This document shows, in pieces, positions 1-8,157 of a stretch of DNA of 64,000 nucleotides; positions within the stretch are counted from its first letter, which is position 1, and every line of letters starts with the position of its first letter. The DNA is from Neobacillus sp. YX16 (GTDB lineage Bacteria > Bacillota > Bacilli > Bacillales > Cytobacillaceae). The notes under the pieces were generated by a model, which worked only from the letters and a program-made list of their open reading frames with translations, did not search any database and had not been told where the DNA came from. Both the position numbers and the translations under genes were made by a program. Location of the stretch: positions 1,812,001-1,876,000 of the forward strand of contig NZ_CP126115.1 in the NCBI RefSeq assembly GCF_030123505.1, read 5' to 3'.

Positions 1-221
1 AGATGTTAAGACGTTTTGGGAATGTTCATTACGTTTCAAAAAAATTAAAATATGTTGTACTTTATTGTAATCAAGATGAACTTGAAGTGATTATGGAAAA
101 AATAAATTCCTTTTCATTTGTTAAGAAAGTAGAACCGTCATATAAGCCTTTCTTAAAGATGGAATTTGAAAATGCAGCACCAGATAAAGCAAAAGAGTAT
201 GATTATAAAATGGGAATATAA
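1..221 (+). CDS. ylbG: YlbG, DUF2129 family protein (5' end outside window)
   Basis: The reading frame is open from the first base of the window. The product aligns from memory with the C-terminal three quarters of B. subtilis YlbG, in which the Met at base 3 is internal (preceded by a Lys, as here), so the true start lies upstream. The small protein has a predicted alpha/beta fold and no established biochemical role. Its C-terminal part (VEKxPSYKPF-like region, then [11 protein letters not shown]) is the conserved piece. It lies upstream of rsmD and coaD as in other Bacillaceae and is closed by a strong hairpin terminator. Family assignment is firm; function is unknown. Confidence 0.88.
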   Translation, partial: MLRRFGNVHYVSKKLKYVVLYCNQDELEVIMEKINSFSFVKKVEPSYKPFLKMEFENAAPDKAKEYDYKMGI

Positions 222-227
222 GAAGAA

Positions 228-260
228 AGCGGAAGGCCCTGTGGCGCTTCCGCTTTTTTT
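228..260 (+). terminator. Rho-independent terminator of ylbG
   Basis: An AGCGGAAG...CTTCCGCT stem begins seven bases after the ylbG stop and is followed by a run of seven T. It lies between convergent genes. Its reverse-strand tail (TTTCTTCTT) is weaker but may also serve the opposing gene. Confidence 0.88.
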
Positions 261-648
261 AATGAAGAGGCTTTATATAATGATTTAATCTTAATATTGC
301 AATTAAATGTTGATAGTACAAGTCTTTCTCATGAAAGATTGTTGAGGGTTTAACGGAAAGCTGAATAATTATCTTTCCAAGTTCCTCTGCAGTCTGCTGA
401 AATAAATCATATCTTTTATTTGGAGTAAAATTTGGATTAGGGATACCTTCACGGCAAATATAAAGTGCTTGGAATTTTCCAGGATCTGTGAGCTGCAAAA
501 CGACTGCTAGAGATGTCACTTGCTTTTCATTCTTTTCTGTATGAAATGCCATCATATGAAGAAGCCGGTGCTGATTAGCCTTTGCTAGTTCAAGTAACTC
601 ATATATATCCGAATAACCCTCGCCTAGTTCAATAAAGCGTTGTATCAA
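259..648 (-). CDS. Conserved hypothetical protein, DUF7147-like
   Basis: This encodes a 129-residue soluble protein with no signal peptide or membrane segment. It has a clean ATG with a GGAGAG-type ribosome binding site on the reverse strand. I recognise the N-terminal pattern (MIQRFIELGEGYSDIYELLELA) as that of a small Bacillaceae protein often found beside ylbG. I recall it being misnamed methylthioribose kinase in some genomes, but it is far too short and lacks kinase motifs. A central CREGIPNPN motif is distinctive. It is convergent with ylbG and separated from it by a shared hairpin. No function can be assigned. Confidence 0.72.
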   Translation of the reverse strand: MIQRFIELGEGYSDIYELLELAKANQHRLLHMMAFHTEKNEKQVTSLAVVLQLTDPGKFQALYICREGIPNPNFTPNKRYDLFQQTAEELGKIIIQLSVKPSTIFHEKDLYYQHLIAILRLNHYIKPLH

Positions 649-720
649 AGAAAACTCTCCTTTTGTTTAAGAATTTATTCCATACTTTATCATATTTTGG
701 GATATAAAGCTTTAAACAAG

Positions 721-1143
721 GCTGTGTTAAATTAGGCTGTTGATTTGTGCTTCACTAAGGAATGCTTCTTCGAATAATCATCGCAAGGACAGACGGTCTC
801 TGCCTGTCCGAGACGCTTCGCTTTCCGCAGGCGGTTCGGGAAGCCTGTCTAGCTGCAGCGCCTAGCCCCTCGAGTCGCTTCGGTCCCAACGTTGAAGTCA
901 AAGAACGACTTCATCGTCAGGCCCTCCAGCGCTTGTCGGGGCTGTACAAGACGTTTAAGCTTTTCCTACTCCTCGGCGCTAAGAGATGAGCGGGGTCTCC
1001 CCTGTCCCGTCCTCCTGCAGGACATTGATTTACATCCTCGAATCTGCCCACGCACGAAGAAAATGCGATTGCATTTTCGAGGAGGCTCGCTCCTTCCGCA
1101 CAAATCAACATAGTTCTAAAATCAACAGTTACCTTAACACAGC
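721..1143. repeat. GC-rich dispersed element, copy 1, with terminal inverted repeats
   Basis: About 423 bp, plainly richer in G+C than its surroundings, and repeated with high identity at 13601-14030. The ends form a perfect 10-bp inverted repeat: GCTGTGTTAA at 721-730 and TTAACACAGC at 1134-1143. A second inverted block (GTTGATTTGTGC) lies inside each end. Internal hairpins include GAAGTC/GACTTC near 894-914 and GAAAATGC/GCATTTTC near 1060-1079. It encodes no credible protein: differences between the copies are mostly nonsynonymous in the one shared frame. The structure suggests a small non-autonomous mobile element (MITE-like). I recall similar sequences being common in Bacillaceae intergenic regions, but know of no named function. 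Confidence 0.8.
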
Positions 1144-1149
1144 TTTATA

Positions 1150-1330
1150 AAAGAAAAAACCCTGCAGAAATTCATCTGCAGGGTCCTTCTACATCCTCGA
1201 TAAAGGATAGAAGGCAAAGGGAGAGGAGAAACCGGAGGAAGAACTTATGGGGAAACGTAAGTCTTCTCCGCGGTTGGCAACAACATCCTCGAATTGATGT
1301 TGTTAATTACATTATTTCCACAACTATCAA
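1150..1330 (-). ncRNA. csfG: CsfG-like sporulation small RNA
   Basis: In B. subtilis the forespore-specific sRNA CsfG (sigma F/sigma G controlled) lies between ylbG and ylbH. This interval holds a structured, conserved-looking sequence in the same place. On the reverse strand there is a hairpin AACAACATC/GATGTTGTT (1279-1304), then pyrimidine-rich stretches with anti-Shine-Dalgarno character (CTTCCTCC, TTTCTCCTCTCCC), then a second hairpin (1185-1214). It ends in a perfect 10-bp terminator stem (1159-1184) with a T-rich tail. The element TCGAGGATGT occurs in both hairpins. A possible -10 (CATACGTA, 1336-1343) would give a transcript near 180 nt. The strand is set by the terminator and identity by synteny and layout. 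The exact 5' end is a guess. Confidence 0.66.
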
Positions 1331-1446
1331 GCTTATACGTATGTAAAATAATTTTTCGTAAAATAATCCGACAAGTTGGCTAGTTTATTCAATTATGATA
1401 GGATAATGTTAAAAATAGAATATAGAAAAAATTGTGGTGATAATTA

Positions 1447-2503
<1,057 letters not shown>

Positions 2504-2506
2504 CGT

Positions 2507-2538
2507 AAAAAGCCTTCAGGGGAACCTAAGGCTTTTTT
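2507..2538. terminator. Bidirectional terminator between coaD and ylbJ
   Basis: An AAAAAGCCTT/AAGGCTTTTTT stem with a short GC loop. The A and T tracts flanking the stem let it work for coaD on the plus strand and ylbJ on the minus strand. The ylbJ stop codon lies within the 3' arm. Confidence 0.85.
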
Positions 2539-3752
2539 GATGTTCTTACTGATTGAAAATATAAGAGCAAAACATATAGTGACAATGAAAGAATGGTAAT
2601 GATTGGGCCAAGTTCAATAATTTTATGGTATAAAGTATGAAGCCATGTACCTTCTTCAAAAAAACTAACCGGGATAGCATTAGATGGCTGTTCTGTTTGA
2701 TAAAACCGAACATAGATTGGTTTCCACAATATAAAAGCAAATATACTAGAGAATATCCCTTGTGCAATTCTCGCAAAAAAGAAAGGTTTATAGCGAATAT
2801 CAGACTGAGCTAAAATACTGGCTACCTGTGCTTGAACACTAAAACCGCTAAAAGCTAGGATAAAGCTTGTAATAATCGCTTGCTGGAGTAAAGTAGCGTC
2901 CCCGACCCGGCTTGTTAAATCACTTCCCATTGTAATTTCAAATAATCCTGAAATGAATGGAATGCTAAGCATATCAGGAAATGATAAGGATGATAGAGCA
3001 AGATCAAATAATTTTGCGAGCGCAGCCGTAATATGTAGATGAAAGAGAAGCTTGTTGATCACTGAAAATAAAATAATGAATCCACCAACCATTAGCAAAG
3101 TTTGAATGGAAGAACTTACGGCATCGCCTAGAAGTTTGCCAATGGGACGGTTGTCATTTATTCTAGTTTGGTGGAGTGCTGAGAAAGCAGATCTTAGTAT
3201 AAATTTTCCTTGCTTGTCCTTCGCTTTATCGGGTGTTTCACTGCCATAAAACCTCATCATTAGACCCACACAAATATTACCTAAATAATGGGCCAATGCT
3301 AAAATGACTCCTAAATTGGGGTTATGGAAAAAACCAACTGCAACCGCACCGAAGATAAATAATGGATTTGAGGAGGTTGTGAAGGAAACAAGCCTTTCTG
3401 CTTCAATTTGGGTTAACTGACCTTCCTGGCGCAGTCTTGTAGTCAACTTAGCACCTGCTGGAAATCCAGAAGCCATTCCCATTGCCCAAACAAACCCGCC
3501 TACACCAGGAACTCTAAATAAAGGTCTCATGAGCGGCTCTAATAAGACACCTATAAACTTGACTACCCCAAAACCAATTAACATTTCAGATACGATAAAA
3601 AACGGTAACAATGAAGGAAAAACAATTTCCCACCACATAGTGAGTCCACGGATGGAGGCTTCAAAGGACTCCTTAGGATATGCAATCATGGAACCAGCTA
3701 AAATGATTGCGGAAATAGATAAAAATATTGTTTTAATTTTTGATTGAAACAA
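2526..3752 (-). CDS. ylbJ: Sporulation integral membrane protein YlbJ
   Basis: YlbJ is a polytopic membrane protein, in B. subtilis expressed in the mother cell under sigma E and needed for normal spore coat/cortex properties. The transported substrate, if any, is unknown. The start was moved to a TTG preceded by GGGAAGGAGG with 8-nt spacing, giving 408 residues, which is the B. subtilis length. Upstream in-frame ATGs would add an unlikely polar extension. About eight hydrophobic helices are visible, with the two gate-type pore repeats (WWEIVFPSLLPFFI near 40-55 and a related segment in the second half) of the nucleoside-recognition fold. It is divergent from ylbK. Confidence 0.92.
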   Translation of the reverse strand: MFQSKIKTIFLSISAIILAGSMIAYPKESFEASIRGLTMWWEIVFPSLLPFFIVSEMLIGFGVVKFIGVLLEPLMRPLFRVPGVGGFVWAMGMASGFPAGAKLTTRLRQEGQLTQIEAERLVSFTTSSNPLFIFGAVAVGFFHNPNLGVILALAHYLGNICVGLMMRFYGSETPDKAKDKQGKFILRSAFSALHQTRINDNRPIGKLLGDAVSSSIQTLLMVGGFIILFSVINKLLFHLHITAALAKLFDLALSSLSFPDMLSIPFISGLFEITMGSDLTSRVGDATLLQQAIITSFILAFSGFSVQAQVASILAQSDIRYKPFFFARIAQGIFSSIFAFILWKPIYVRFYQTEQPSNAIPVSFFEEGTWLHTLYHKIIELGPIITILSLSLYVLLLYFQSVRTSKKP

Positions 3753-3966
3753 AGAAAGAGCCTCCTTCCCGAGGGTTTTGTTATACTGTATAAATAAAAT
3801 AATGTTAAAATAAGGATTATTATTTTGTTTATCACTCATGCCTTGTCCTATATAACACAAATATACTCATAGAACGCTAATTTAGACCATAAGATTGAAC
3901 GAGATTTCTCCTAACATATTTTGTTTTGTCATATGCTTATAAAGCTTATGAAAAGGAGGGAAGGCT

Positions 3967-4746
3967 ATGGAGCGTCCTAAGATAGGTTTAGCACTTGGTT
4001 CCGGCGGAGCACGGGGATTTGCCCATTTAGGGGTCATTAAAGTTTTGAAGGAAGCTGGAATTCCTATTCATATAATTGCCGGCAGCAGTATGGGAGCACT
4101 AGTAGGCAGCTTTTATGGGGCAGGTATTGAAATTGACCGTTTATATAAATTATCAACAGCATTTAAACGAAAATATTTTTTAGACTTTACTGTTCCGAAA
4201 ATGGGCTTTATTGCAGGAAAAAGGGTGAAGGATTTCATTAGGGTTTTTACACACGGTAAAAATATTGAGGATTTATCCATTCCAATAGGAATCGTAGCAA
4301 CCGATTTACTTACTGGTGAAAAAGTAGTGTTTAAGCAAGGTCCCGTTGCGGAGGCTGTCAGAGCAAGTATTTCTATCCCTGGAATTTTTGTCCCTGAAAA
4401 ATACAATGGAAGAATCCTAGTGGATGGTGGAGTGTCTGACAGGGTTCCGGTATCCGTTGCGAAAGAAATGGGTGCTGATATTGTGATTGCGGTTGACGTA
4501 TCGAGGGTCAAACGTAATGCAGAAATCACCTCTATTTATGATGTTATTATGCAGAGTATTGATATTATGCAAACAGAAATTCTTATTAATCGTGAGATTG
4601 CTTCTGATATCATGATTCGTCCGCCAGTTGAAGAATATAGCTCCCGTGCATTTACAAATATTGACGAAATCATTACTCATGGAGAAGAAGAAGCAAAAAA
4701 ACAAATAGAACAAATAAAAAATGTGATAGAGGGATGGAAGGGGTAA
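3967..4746 (+). CDS. ylbK: Patatin-like phospholipase YlbK
   Basis: A 259-residue member of the bacterial patatin (RssA/NTE) family, serine acyl hydrolases with a Ser-Asp dyad. The oxyanion glycine motif GSGGARG is at 11-17, the nucleophile elbow GSSMG at 39-43 (Ser41), and the catalytic Asp is in DGG at 153-155. No signal peptide is seen, so it should act in the cytoplasm or at the membrane inner face. The natural lipid substrate is unknown. ATG follows AAAGGAGGGAAGG. ylbL begins six bases after its stop, so the two are probably co-transcribed. Confidence 0.92.
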   Translation: MERPKIGLALGSGGARGFAHLGVIKVLKEAGIPIHIIAGSSMGALVGSFYGAGIEIDRLYKLSTAFKRKYFLDFTVPKMGFIAGKRVKDFIRVFTHGKNIEDLSIPIGIVATDLLTGEKVVFKQGPVAEAVRASISIPGIFVPEKYNGRILVDGGVSDRVPVSVAKEMGADIVIAVDVSRVKRNAEITSIYDVIMQSIDIMQTEILINREIASDIMIRPPVEEYSSRAFTNIDEIITHGEEEAKKQIEQIKNVIEGWKG

Positions 4747-4752
4747 AATGCT

Positions 4753-5772
4753 ATGAGAAGAAAAATATTTATAGGTTCTTCCATTGTTATAGCATTGCTG
4801 ATGATTGCGGGCATATTTTATTCTTTGCCTTATTTTGTATCAAAACCAGGTATAGCAAAAGAACTAGCCCCCATCATTCAAGTAGAGGATCGTAAAGAGG
4901 GTAAAGGTAGTTTTATGCTTACAACTGTAAGAATGGGAAAAGCCAATATCTATTCGTATGCGGAAGCTATGCTATTTGATTATGTTGAACTCTACCCGGT
5001 AGATGCCATTTTACATGAAAAGGAAACGCAAGATGAATACAACGCCAGGCAGCTTCACATGATGGCAGGGTCGAAACTGAATGCAATTGAAGTAGCATAT
5101 AAAAAGGCTGGTTATCCAGTCGAATACGAGTATAAGGGTGTCTACGTTGTTCAGGTTGTACCTGATATGCCTGCAGAAGGAAAATTACTTCCTGGCGATC
5201 GTATCATTGAGGTTGATAGTGAGAAATTTAAATCCTCTGAAAGTTTTATCGATTATGTCGGCAGTAAAAAGGCTGGCAATCAAGTAGAATTAACGATTAA
5301 AAGGAATAATAAAACCAAAAAGGTAAAAGTAACGCTTCAAGCTTTCAAAGAGGATACAAAGAAGGTTGGTATTGGAATTTCTTTGGTTGATGATAAGGAA
5401 ATTATTGTGAATCCAAAAGTAACCGTTAAGACCGACGAGATTGGCGGACCTTCGGCAGGATTGATGTTTGCATTAGAAATCTATGATCAGTTAATGGAAG
5501 AGGACTTTACGAAAGGCTACAAAATTGCAGGAACAGGGACCATTGATTCCAAGGGAGCCGTTGGACCTATTGGGGGGATTGACCAAAAAATTGTTGCTGC
5601 TGACAAAGCAGGAGCAGAAATATTTTTTGCTCCTAATGAAAAGGGAATCAGTGATTCCAATTACAACTTGGCGGTTAAGACAGCAAATGAAATTAATTCA
5701 AAAATGAAAATTGTCCCGGTAGACCTAATTGATGACGCGATTAATTACTTGCAGAAATTACCTATGAAATAA
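4753..5772 (+). CDS. ylbL: Membrane-anchored PDZ/Lon-type serine protease YlbL
   Basis: The 339-residue protein has one N-terminal membrane anchor (5-25), a PDZ domain (about 125-200) and a C-terminal S16 (Lon-like) proteolytic domain without an ATPase. The Ser-Lys dyad is visible as Ser234 in GGPSAGLMFAL and Lys279 in GGIDQKIVAA. In B. subtilis, YlbL (named DdcP) is one of the two proteases that clear the SOS-induced division inhibitor YneA, so it promotes recovery of division after DNA damage. The catalytic domain should face outward. It is closed by a strong hairpin. Confidence 0.93.
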   Translation: MRRKIFIGSSIVIALLMIAGIFYSLPYFVSKPGIAKELAPIIQVEDRKEGKGSFMLTTVRMGKANIYSYAEAMLFDYVELYPVDAILHEKETQDEYNARQLHMMAGSKLNAIEVAYKKAGYPVEYEYKGVYVVQVVPDMPAEGKLLPGDRIIEVDSEKFKSSESFIDYVGSKKAGNQVELTIKRNNKTKKVKVTLQAFKEDTKKVGIGISLVDDKEIIVNPKVTVKTDEIGGPSAGLMFALEIYDQLMEEDFTKGYKIAGTGTIDSKGAVGPIGGIDQKIVAADKAGAEIFFAPNEKGISDSNYNLAVKTANEINSKMKIVPVDLIDDAINYLQKLPMK

Positions 5773-5806
5773 GAAAGATGATGCCCCATGGCATCATCTT
5801 TCTTAT
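5772..5806. terminator. Bidirectional terminator between ylbL and ylbM
   Basis: A perfect 11-bp stem AAGATGATGCC/GGCATCATCTT with loop CCAT, flanked by A- and T-rich bases on both sides, between the convergent ylbL and tmcAL genes. Confidence 0.9.
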
Positions 5807-7014
5807 TGTACAAATATAGGTGGTTGTTTAAATTCTTGTTGTAAAAGGATGTTCCCATATTGTTGTGCTAACCCAAAAGAATAAACTCGTGATGCTTTAA
5901 TATCAAGTGAAATATCGTTTTCTTTATATGCTGATAATTTGGAAATAAGCGGAAGTTTAAATTGTGATTTGTTTTTATTTAAGTATTCTTTTCCTCTTTT
6001 TGTCATCCCTAATAGTCTTAAATAAGAAGCTTTTTCTAGAGTACCGCTCATTTCTGCCTTTTTTGTATTGGTTAAGATATGGACACATATCCTTTGAAGT
6101 CTAGTCCAGGTATAGCGCTTTGTTTTTACTTTTTCCATAAATTCTTTAAAGGTAGAGGACTCTAATGCAGCTGCTATTAATCTGTTTTCTATTCCTTCTT
6201 CAACATCGTAAATTTCTCTTAGCTCTTCTGGACTGCTATGGAGCAGGCGAAAACGTAAAAAACTCCAATAATTTTCCCATTCATGAAAAATCCCATATTC
6301 ATTCAGATACTCTTTGAGCAGTGCGCTTGTTGTATCTGGTACATATTGTTCAATGGTATCATTGTCTTTAGAAGTAAAGAGTGCTTTTCGTATGCTTGTC
6401 GCACTAGCAATGGTTTCAGTGGCAAAGTGTTCATCATGGTAATTGGCATTTTTTCTCTTTATCGTAAGTGGAACGATTGAACTTTTTTGCCTTTTTAGAG
6501 CTTTTACATAATGAAAACCAAGGATATTATTTGGTTTATCTAAACTTAATAGGTTTTCAGTACTTGACATTGACTGAAAAGACAACGATAATGCTTTAGG
6601 GAAACTTACACCTGTTTTGATATTCATTTTTATTTTTTCATCTAAATAATCTTTATGCAAATCCATATAATCGACTGTTTGTTGGAAGGTAGAGATATCA
6701 CCGCTTTCACTGCCGAAGCAAAGTGAATGACACCCAATGGCATCTAGAACCGAGACTGCACCATTTGCAAAGGTTTCGGCCTTTTGAGTTGCAAATTGAT
6801 AAGGAAGTTCTAGGACGATATCAACACCGCAAAGGAGTGCCATTTTTGTTCGATACCATTTAGAAACAAGAGCAGGTTCACCGCGTTGAAGAAAATTCCC
6901 ACTCATAACAGCTACAGCAAGATCAGCATGAGCTGTTTCCTTTGCTGCTTGTAGATGATAGGCATGTCCATTATGAAAAGGGTTATATTCAACAATTACA
7001 CCAACAGCTTTCAT
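5803..7014 (-). CDS. tmcAL: tRNA(Met) cytidine acetate ligase TmcAL (YlbM)
   Basis: TmcAL makes N4-acetylcytidine at the wobble position (C34) of elongator tRNA-Met, using acetate and ATP through an acetyladenylate intermediate. The 403-residue product starts MKAVGVIVEYNPFHNGHAYHL. The nucleotidyltransferase HxGH signature is at 14-17, followed by the expected tRNA-binding C-terminal half. It is a single gene on the reverse strand, opposite its neighbours, as in B. subtilis where it is ylbM. An extended -10 element (TGCTATAAT on the reverse strand, 7068-7076) lies upstream and is a likely promoter. Confidence 0.95.
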   Translation of the reverse strand: MKAVGVIVEYNPFHNGHAYHLQAAKETAHADLAVAVMSGNFLQRGEPALVSKWYRTKMALLCGVDIVLELPYQFATQKAETFANGAVSVLDAIGCHSLCFGSESGDISTFQQTVDYMDLHKDYLDEKIKMNIKTGVSFPKALSLSFQSMSSTENLLSLDKPNNILGFHYVKALKRQKSSIVPLTIKRKNANYHDEHFATETIASATSIRKALFTSKDNDTIEQYVPDTTSALLKEYLNEYGIFHEWENYWSFLRFRLLHSSPEELREIYDVEEGIENRLIAAALESSTFKEFMEKVKTKRYTWTRLQRICVHILTNTKKAEMSGTLEKASYLRLLGMTKRGKEYLNKNKSQFKLPLISKLSAYKENDISLDIKASRVYSFGLAQQYGNILLQQEFKQPPIFVQ

Positions 7015-7067
7015 GATTAAATATCTCCTTATTATTAGAATATCAAGGTATTTTTCACAGTAATCGT

Positions 7068-7076
7068 ATTATAGCA
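7068..7076 (-). promoter_or_regulatory. Extended -10 promoter candidate for tmcAL
   Basis: The reverse strand reads TGCTATAAT (TGn plus a perfect TATAAT) about 55 bases before the tmcAL ATG. The -35 region is poor, as expected for extended -10 promoters. Confidence 0.42.
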
Positions 7077-7217
7077 AAAATTACCATAATAAGATATTGG
7101 TTCATAATAATGGTAAGCGGGGATTGTAATATGATCGAACTGGGTAAGCTAGTATGAAGAAAGTGTTTTGGAAAAAAGTAAAATGAAATATTACGTTTTA
7201 GGTGTAAAGAAAAAACA

Positions 7218-7246
7218 TTGACAAAAATTTAATCGAAGGCTATAAT
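7218..7246 (+). promoter_or_regulatory. Consensus sigma A promoter for ylbN-rpmF
   Basis: A perfect TTGACA (7218-7223), a 17-bp spacer and a perfect TATAAT (7241-7246). It stands 28 bases before the ylbN start, giving a very short leader. Strength fits a ribosomal protein operon. Confidence 0.88.
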
Positions 7247-7273
7247 TACCTTTGTTGCCTTGGGGTGATTCAA

Positions 7274-7801
7274 TTGAAATGGACATTAAGCCAATTACAA
7301 AAATATCGAAGCAAGGATTTTCTGATTGATGATACGATTAGAGTTGATGAAATTATTGAAACGGATCCATCGATTCGTGAAGTTTCTCCGATGCATATTA
7401 CAGGTCGGGGTGACATCGATTCAACAAAAGTAACATTTCATTTGAAAATAGAAGGTTATTTAATCCTACCTTGTTCTCGTACTTTAGTGGATGTAAAACT
7501 TCCGATTAATGTCGACACAACTGAAACTTTCCTCTTACAAGGTTCAGAATATGAAACTGAAGAGGAAGTATATCAAGTAAAAGGGGAAGTAATTGATCTA
7601 ATGCCAGTCATTAGAGAAATCCTTTTACTAGAAGTTCCAATGCAGGTGTTCTGTGAGGATGTTAATCATGAAGATGCTGCACCACAATCCGGTAAGGACT
7701 GGGAAGTTGTTCATGATCAAGATCAATCCAAGAAGATTGATCCAAGACTAGCAGGTCTTGCAAAGTTTTTTGACAAAAACAATTCTTCTTCCGAATCATA
7801 A
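7274..7801 (+). CDS. ylbN: YceD/DUF177 family protein YlbN
   Basis: A 175-residue DUF177 (YceD) protein. The family is almost always encoded just upstream of rpmF, and work in plants and E. coli links it to 23S rRNA accumulation or ribosome assembly. Its exact function in Bacillus is unknown. TTG at 7274 was chosen over GTG at 7265, because the GTG lies inside the Shine-Dalgarno stretch GGGGTGA while the TTG is well spaced from it and gives MKWTLSQLQK, the family start. No membrane segment is seen. It is 81 bases upstream of rpmF and shares its promoter. Confidence 0.9.
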   Translation: MKWTLSQLQKYRSKDFLIDDTIRVDEIIETDPSIREVSPMHITGRGDIDSTKVTFHLKIEGYLILPCSRTLVDVKLPINVDTTETFLLQGSEYETEEEVYQVKGEVIDLMPVIREILLLEVPMQVFCEDVNHEDAAPQSGKDWEVVHDQDQSKKIDPRLAGLAKFFDKNNSSSES

Positions 7802-7882
7802 TCGCAAAACAAGAAGCAAAGTGAAGAACCAGCATTCCTGGCCTTCATTACTTTCTTAATACTCTTTAAGGAGGTGGGAAGA

Positions 7883-8056
7883 ATGGCTGTACCTTTTAGA
7901 AGGACTTCTAAAACTGTAAAAAGAAAACGTCGTACACATTTTAAATTAAACGTACCTGGTATGGTAAGCTGCCCAAACTGTGGTGAAATGAAACTTTCAC
8001 ACCGCGTATGTAAAGCTTGCGGAACATACAAGGGAAAAGACGTTGTTAACGACTAA
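7883..8056 (+). CDS. rpmF: 50S ribosomal protein L32
   Basis: A 57-residue L32 protein of the large ribosomal subunit. The basic N-terminus ([19 protein letters not shown]) is followed by a four-cysteine zinc ribbon: Cys30, Cys33, Cys43 and Cys46 (CPNC...CKAC). This is therefore the zinc-binding form. ATG follows GGAGGTGGGAAGA. The preceding 81-base gap carries an imperfect hairpin (AAAGTGAAG...CTTCATTACTTT), which might modulate translation, but that is speculation. It is followed by a hairpin terminator. Confidence 0.98.
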   Translation: MAVPFRRTSKTVKRKRRTHFKLNVPGMVSCPNCGEMKLSHRVCKACGTYKGKDVVND

Positions 8057-8069
8057 TTTCCATTAGGAT

Positions 8070-8104
8070 AAAGCACAAGGCGCAAAATGCCCTTGTGCTT
8101 TTGT
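8070..8104 (+). terminator. Terminator after rpmF
   Basis: A perfect 10-bp stem AAGCACAAGG (8071-8080)/CCTTGTGCTT (8091-8100) followed by a short T run. It ends before the next gene's ribosome binding site. Confidence 0.82.
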
Positions 8105-8157
8105 CGTTACCTGAGAATTTTTATACATACAAAAAAGGAGAGAAAGGTGGAAGCTGC

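Noticed and set aside
762..989. 75-codon ORF inside element copy 1, with a 76-codon relative at 13642-13872
   Set aside because: Both copies keep the frame open, but almost all differences between them change the amino acid, there is no ribosome binding site, and the reverse strand has equally conserved frames. It looks like structured non-coding DNA.
917..1111. Reverse-strand ORFs in the element (also 13800-13991)
   Set aside because: Same reasoning: conservation follows from DNA identity between copies, not from coding constraint.
4113..4529. 138-codon ORF antisense to ylbK
   Set aside because: Overlaps a patatin gene with all motifs intact; composition and lack of initiation signals indicate a chance frame.
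7802..7882. Autoregulatory L32 leader between ylbN and rpmF
   Set aside because: A hairpin can be drawn, but it does not match a leader class I know and the gap is short.
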